DNA of 12,033 nt from NCBI GenBank assembly GCA_026770585.1, contig MU646734.1:57350-69382 (forward strand), given 5' to 3'. The notes under the pieces were generated by a model that worked only from the letters and a program-made list of their open reading frames with translations, searched no databases and had not been told where the DNA came from. The stretch is from Baffinella frigidus (lineage: Eukaryota; Cryptophyceae; Cryptomonadales; Baffinellaceae). The translations under genes were made by a program, and so were the position numbers. Of this stretch, positions 5,944-8,900 are shown piece after piece; position 1 is the first letter of the stretch, and each line of letters starts with the position of its first letter.

Positions 5944-8900
5944 GTACAAAGCTAAAACCTGAACCTAAACCCTAAACCCTAAACCCTAAACCACAAATTC
6001 TGAGCCCTACATCCTAAACCCTGAACCCTAAACCCTGAACCCTGAACCCTGAACTCTGGACCCTAAACCCTGTACCCTAAACCCAGAACCTTAAACCCTG
6101 GACCCTGAACCAGGTACCTCCAGCAGGGGCGTGACGTCGGCGCAGCACACGGCTTCTTCTCGGTCGAGTGCCGCGCGTGCCTCGGCCTCGGACAGGTTCT
6201 CTAACTGTGTTTAATCAGGAGCCCAAGATTACCTGAGGCAGAGCTAGAAGCTCAGTCCAAGAGCCCCCCGCACGACTGTTCACTGAAACGGATAGACCGT
6301 ATAGCCCTGTATCAGTCTATTTGGGCTCGCCAATTTGCGGACCCCGGGCTCTTTTCCGCTGCAAAGTTGACGGATCTGTACCACACACCTAGCCTGTCAA
6401 CTTACGAATGGGCCTCGGACAGTTCACTGCCAGGCTGGATATTTTGTAAAAGTCAATTCACCCACAAGATCTGTCAACTTAGAAACGAGATACCCAGATT
6501 GGGTACTTCTTTACAACACATTCGCAGGTGAGTTGACTAATACAAAAACTGCGCCCTGGCTGTGCAGTTGGCATTACTCGACGGGCGACTTGAGGAGGGC
6601 GCGGATTTCTTCCGAAACGCGTAACCCCCTACACCCTAACCCCCGAAATCCTGCGCCCGAAACCCGAAACCCGAAACCCTGAACCCTGAACCCGAAACCC
6701 GAAACCCGAAACCCGAAACCCGAAACCCGAAACCCGAAACCCGAAACCCGAAACCCGAACCCCGAAACCCAAAACCCGAGACCTGAAACCCGAAACCCGA
6801 AACCCGAAACCCGAAATGCAGGGTGGCAGCGGCGCCTCTGAACGAGGACGAGAGCAGCGGCTATCAGCTGGCTGCGATTGCCAGCTTAGTCGGAGAGCTC
6901 TTCAGGTACCCTACCCCCCCCCAACTTACCGCGTCAACTTACCGCGTCAGAATAGTAAGTCAACCCGACTTGAACAGAGCTTGGATGTTTCCTGATAAGC
7001 AAAACGAATCCTTTGTCCAGGGATGGTGAGGGTTGACGGCCTAATTCCGGCGCCAGCCTAATTCCGGCATTCCGTAGGGTGCTACGGTATGCAGTACAGT
7101 AGGGTGGTACAGGACGCCGGAATTCGGTTGGCGCCGGAACTGGGCCGTCCACCCTGACCACGGCAGGCAACAAGTTCTGATTTTACGCACGCGTCCGATG
7201 TTTGTTTGCACCGCAAATCTTGTAGAGTTCTAACCCTGGGCATGGCATACCGTATGCTGCTTCGATTTAACATAAATTACGTTTTGTGCTATCTTAAGGG
7301 TGGGTTTTGCTATCTTAGCGTCGATATAGCTTTACCATAGACACACCGCACCCCCAAGATAGCACTATCAATGTCAGACCTCATGTAGAAACATATTTAA
7401 TTTAAATCACTTTTGTTATCACATTTCAAAATGTGATTGACATGAATCTCTCTAGGTCCTGCTGAGACACAGCCTCCGTGGGGGTGTAGACATGGCGGCC
7501 GTGTTGGTAATAATCAAGGGCTCTCGGAGGTGACCCAACCCAGTTACAAAATGACCTTACCCAGTTGCGACCTAACCCACTTTCGAAAAAGGTCTCTCCC
7601 CCTAGCAGCGAGACTGGGTTGCTTCCTTTACTGAAGATCCAAATTCCCCCGGTTCTGGTTGACCAATCCTGGCTTCCTCCAGCCAATGGCTCCAACGTCT
7701 GCCGAGGCGGGCCTATCCCCGGATAGTCCTCACAGCGAGCAGGTTCAGAGATTTTTCACGACTGTCGACTAATTAGAGCAATTTCTGGTACCATTCTTTC
7801 CCGGTTTAGTTCTCACCCTGGTACCACTCGGTGGACTTCGAACCTTTCACTCATCCCAGATGCTGGGTGTAATGCACTGCTAGCCAGGATTTTTTGCTAA
7901 AGTCAACCCCATTTGAAACTGTCCACTCTAGAATCAAAAACGCTTCATGGGCGTCCATTTTACTACACCTCTCTCCCTTTTTGTTCAAAGTCGACCAATA
8001 CAAAATCTTCTGGCTAGCAGTGTAATGGCTCAAAGGGGGTGTTTGAAAAGACCTTAAAGTCAACTTCCTCGGGCAAGTTGAGTTTCAGTGAAATCTTCGT
8101 AGTCCACCTTGTGGCATACCCAGTCCTGTTTAGTCAACAGTCGAGGGACTCTCCAGGGTCTCAGGCGTCAACTTTCGCGGATCGTGCTTTGCGAAAATCT
8201 CTAAAGTTGACGCCGCAACATTAGGAAAAACGCGATCGACGAGGTGGAGCCGCTCGTTTTGCGTTTTCGAGAGGCGGCGCAAGCGGAGTCGAGAAGGTAC
8301 AACGCCAAACGCTAAACCCCAAGCACCCAAAGGTTAACCCTAAACCCTAAACCTCAAACCTCAAACCCTAAACCCTAAACCCCAAACTCCAAAATCTAAA
8401 CCCTAAACCCTAAACCCCAAACCCCAAACCCTAAACCCTAAACCTGAACCCCAACCCCTAAACCTAACCTCTAACCCCTCCCAAAATCTAAACCCTAAAC
8501 CCTAAACCTAAACTCCAACCCCCCACCCCTAAACCCTAAATCCTCACCCCGCACCCCTAAACCCCAAACCCTAAACCCGAAACCCGAAACCCTAAACCCT
8601 ACACCCCTACACCCTACACCAGGGTGGGGAGCCTGTGTTCCGTGGAATTCCAGAGCCTTATTTCCAGTGCGCGGCTGCACGAGGTCGGTCCTTGATCTCC
8701 ACGCAGGGCCGGAGGGGGATGTATTCCAAAGTCAATTTTTGAGGGGAAACGGTATTCAAAAGTCAATTTTGAGAAGACAACGGCTCCAGGGGCGACCCAA
8801 TGGCTCAAAGGGCGACCCTGTACCAGGACGGGGAGCCTGTGTGCAGTGGAATTCCAGAGCCTCGTTTCCGGTGCGCGGCTGCACGAGGCCGGTCAAAATA

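Larger units (their letters stand above)
6906..8224 (+). other. Intron 4 (1319 bp) carrying several elements
   Basis: GT at 6906 and AG at 8223-8224 bound this intron. It begins with two tandem GTCAACTTACCGC units (6936-6963). It then holds the elements at 7025-7159, 7286-7365 and 7875-8022, a minus-strand coding-like repeat (7450-7515) and small hairpins at 7419-7438 and 8164-8214. Bases 7520-7870 have CCCAGTT and GGTACCA repeats but no gene I can support. Confidence 0.75.

Noticed and set aside
5944-5962. TGA at 5960-5962 as the true end of the MYND protein
   Set aside because: It falls in telomere-like DNA, and the frame resumes exactly at 6114 with protein-like sequence and standard splice sites.
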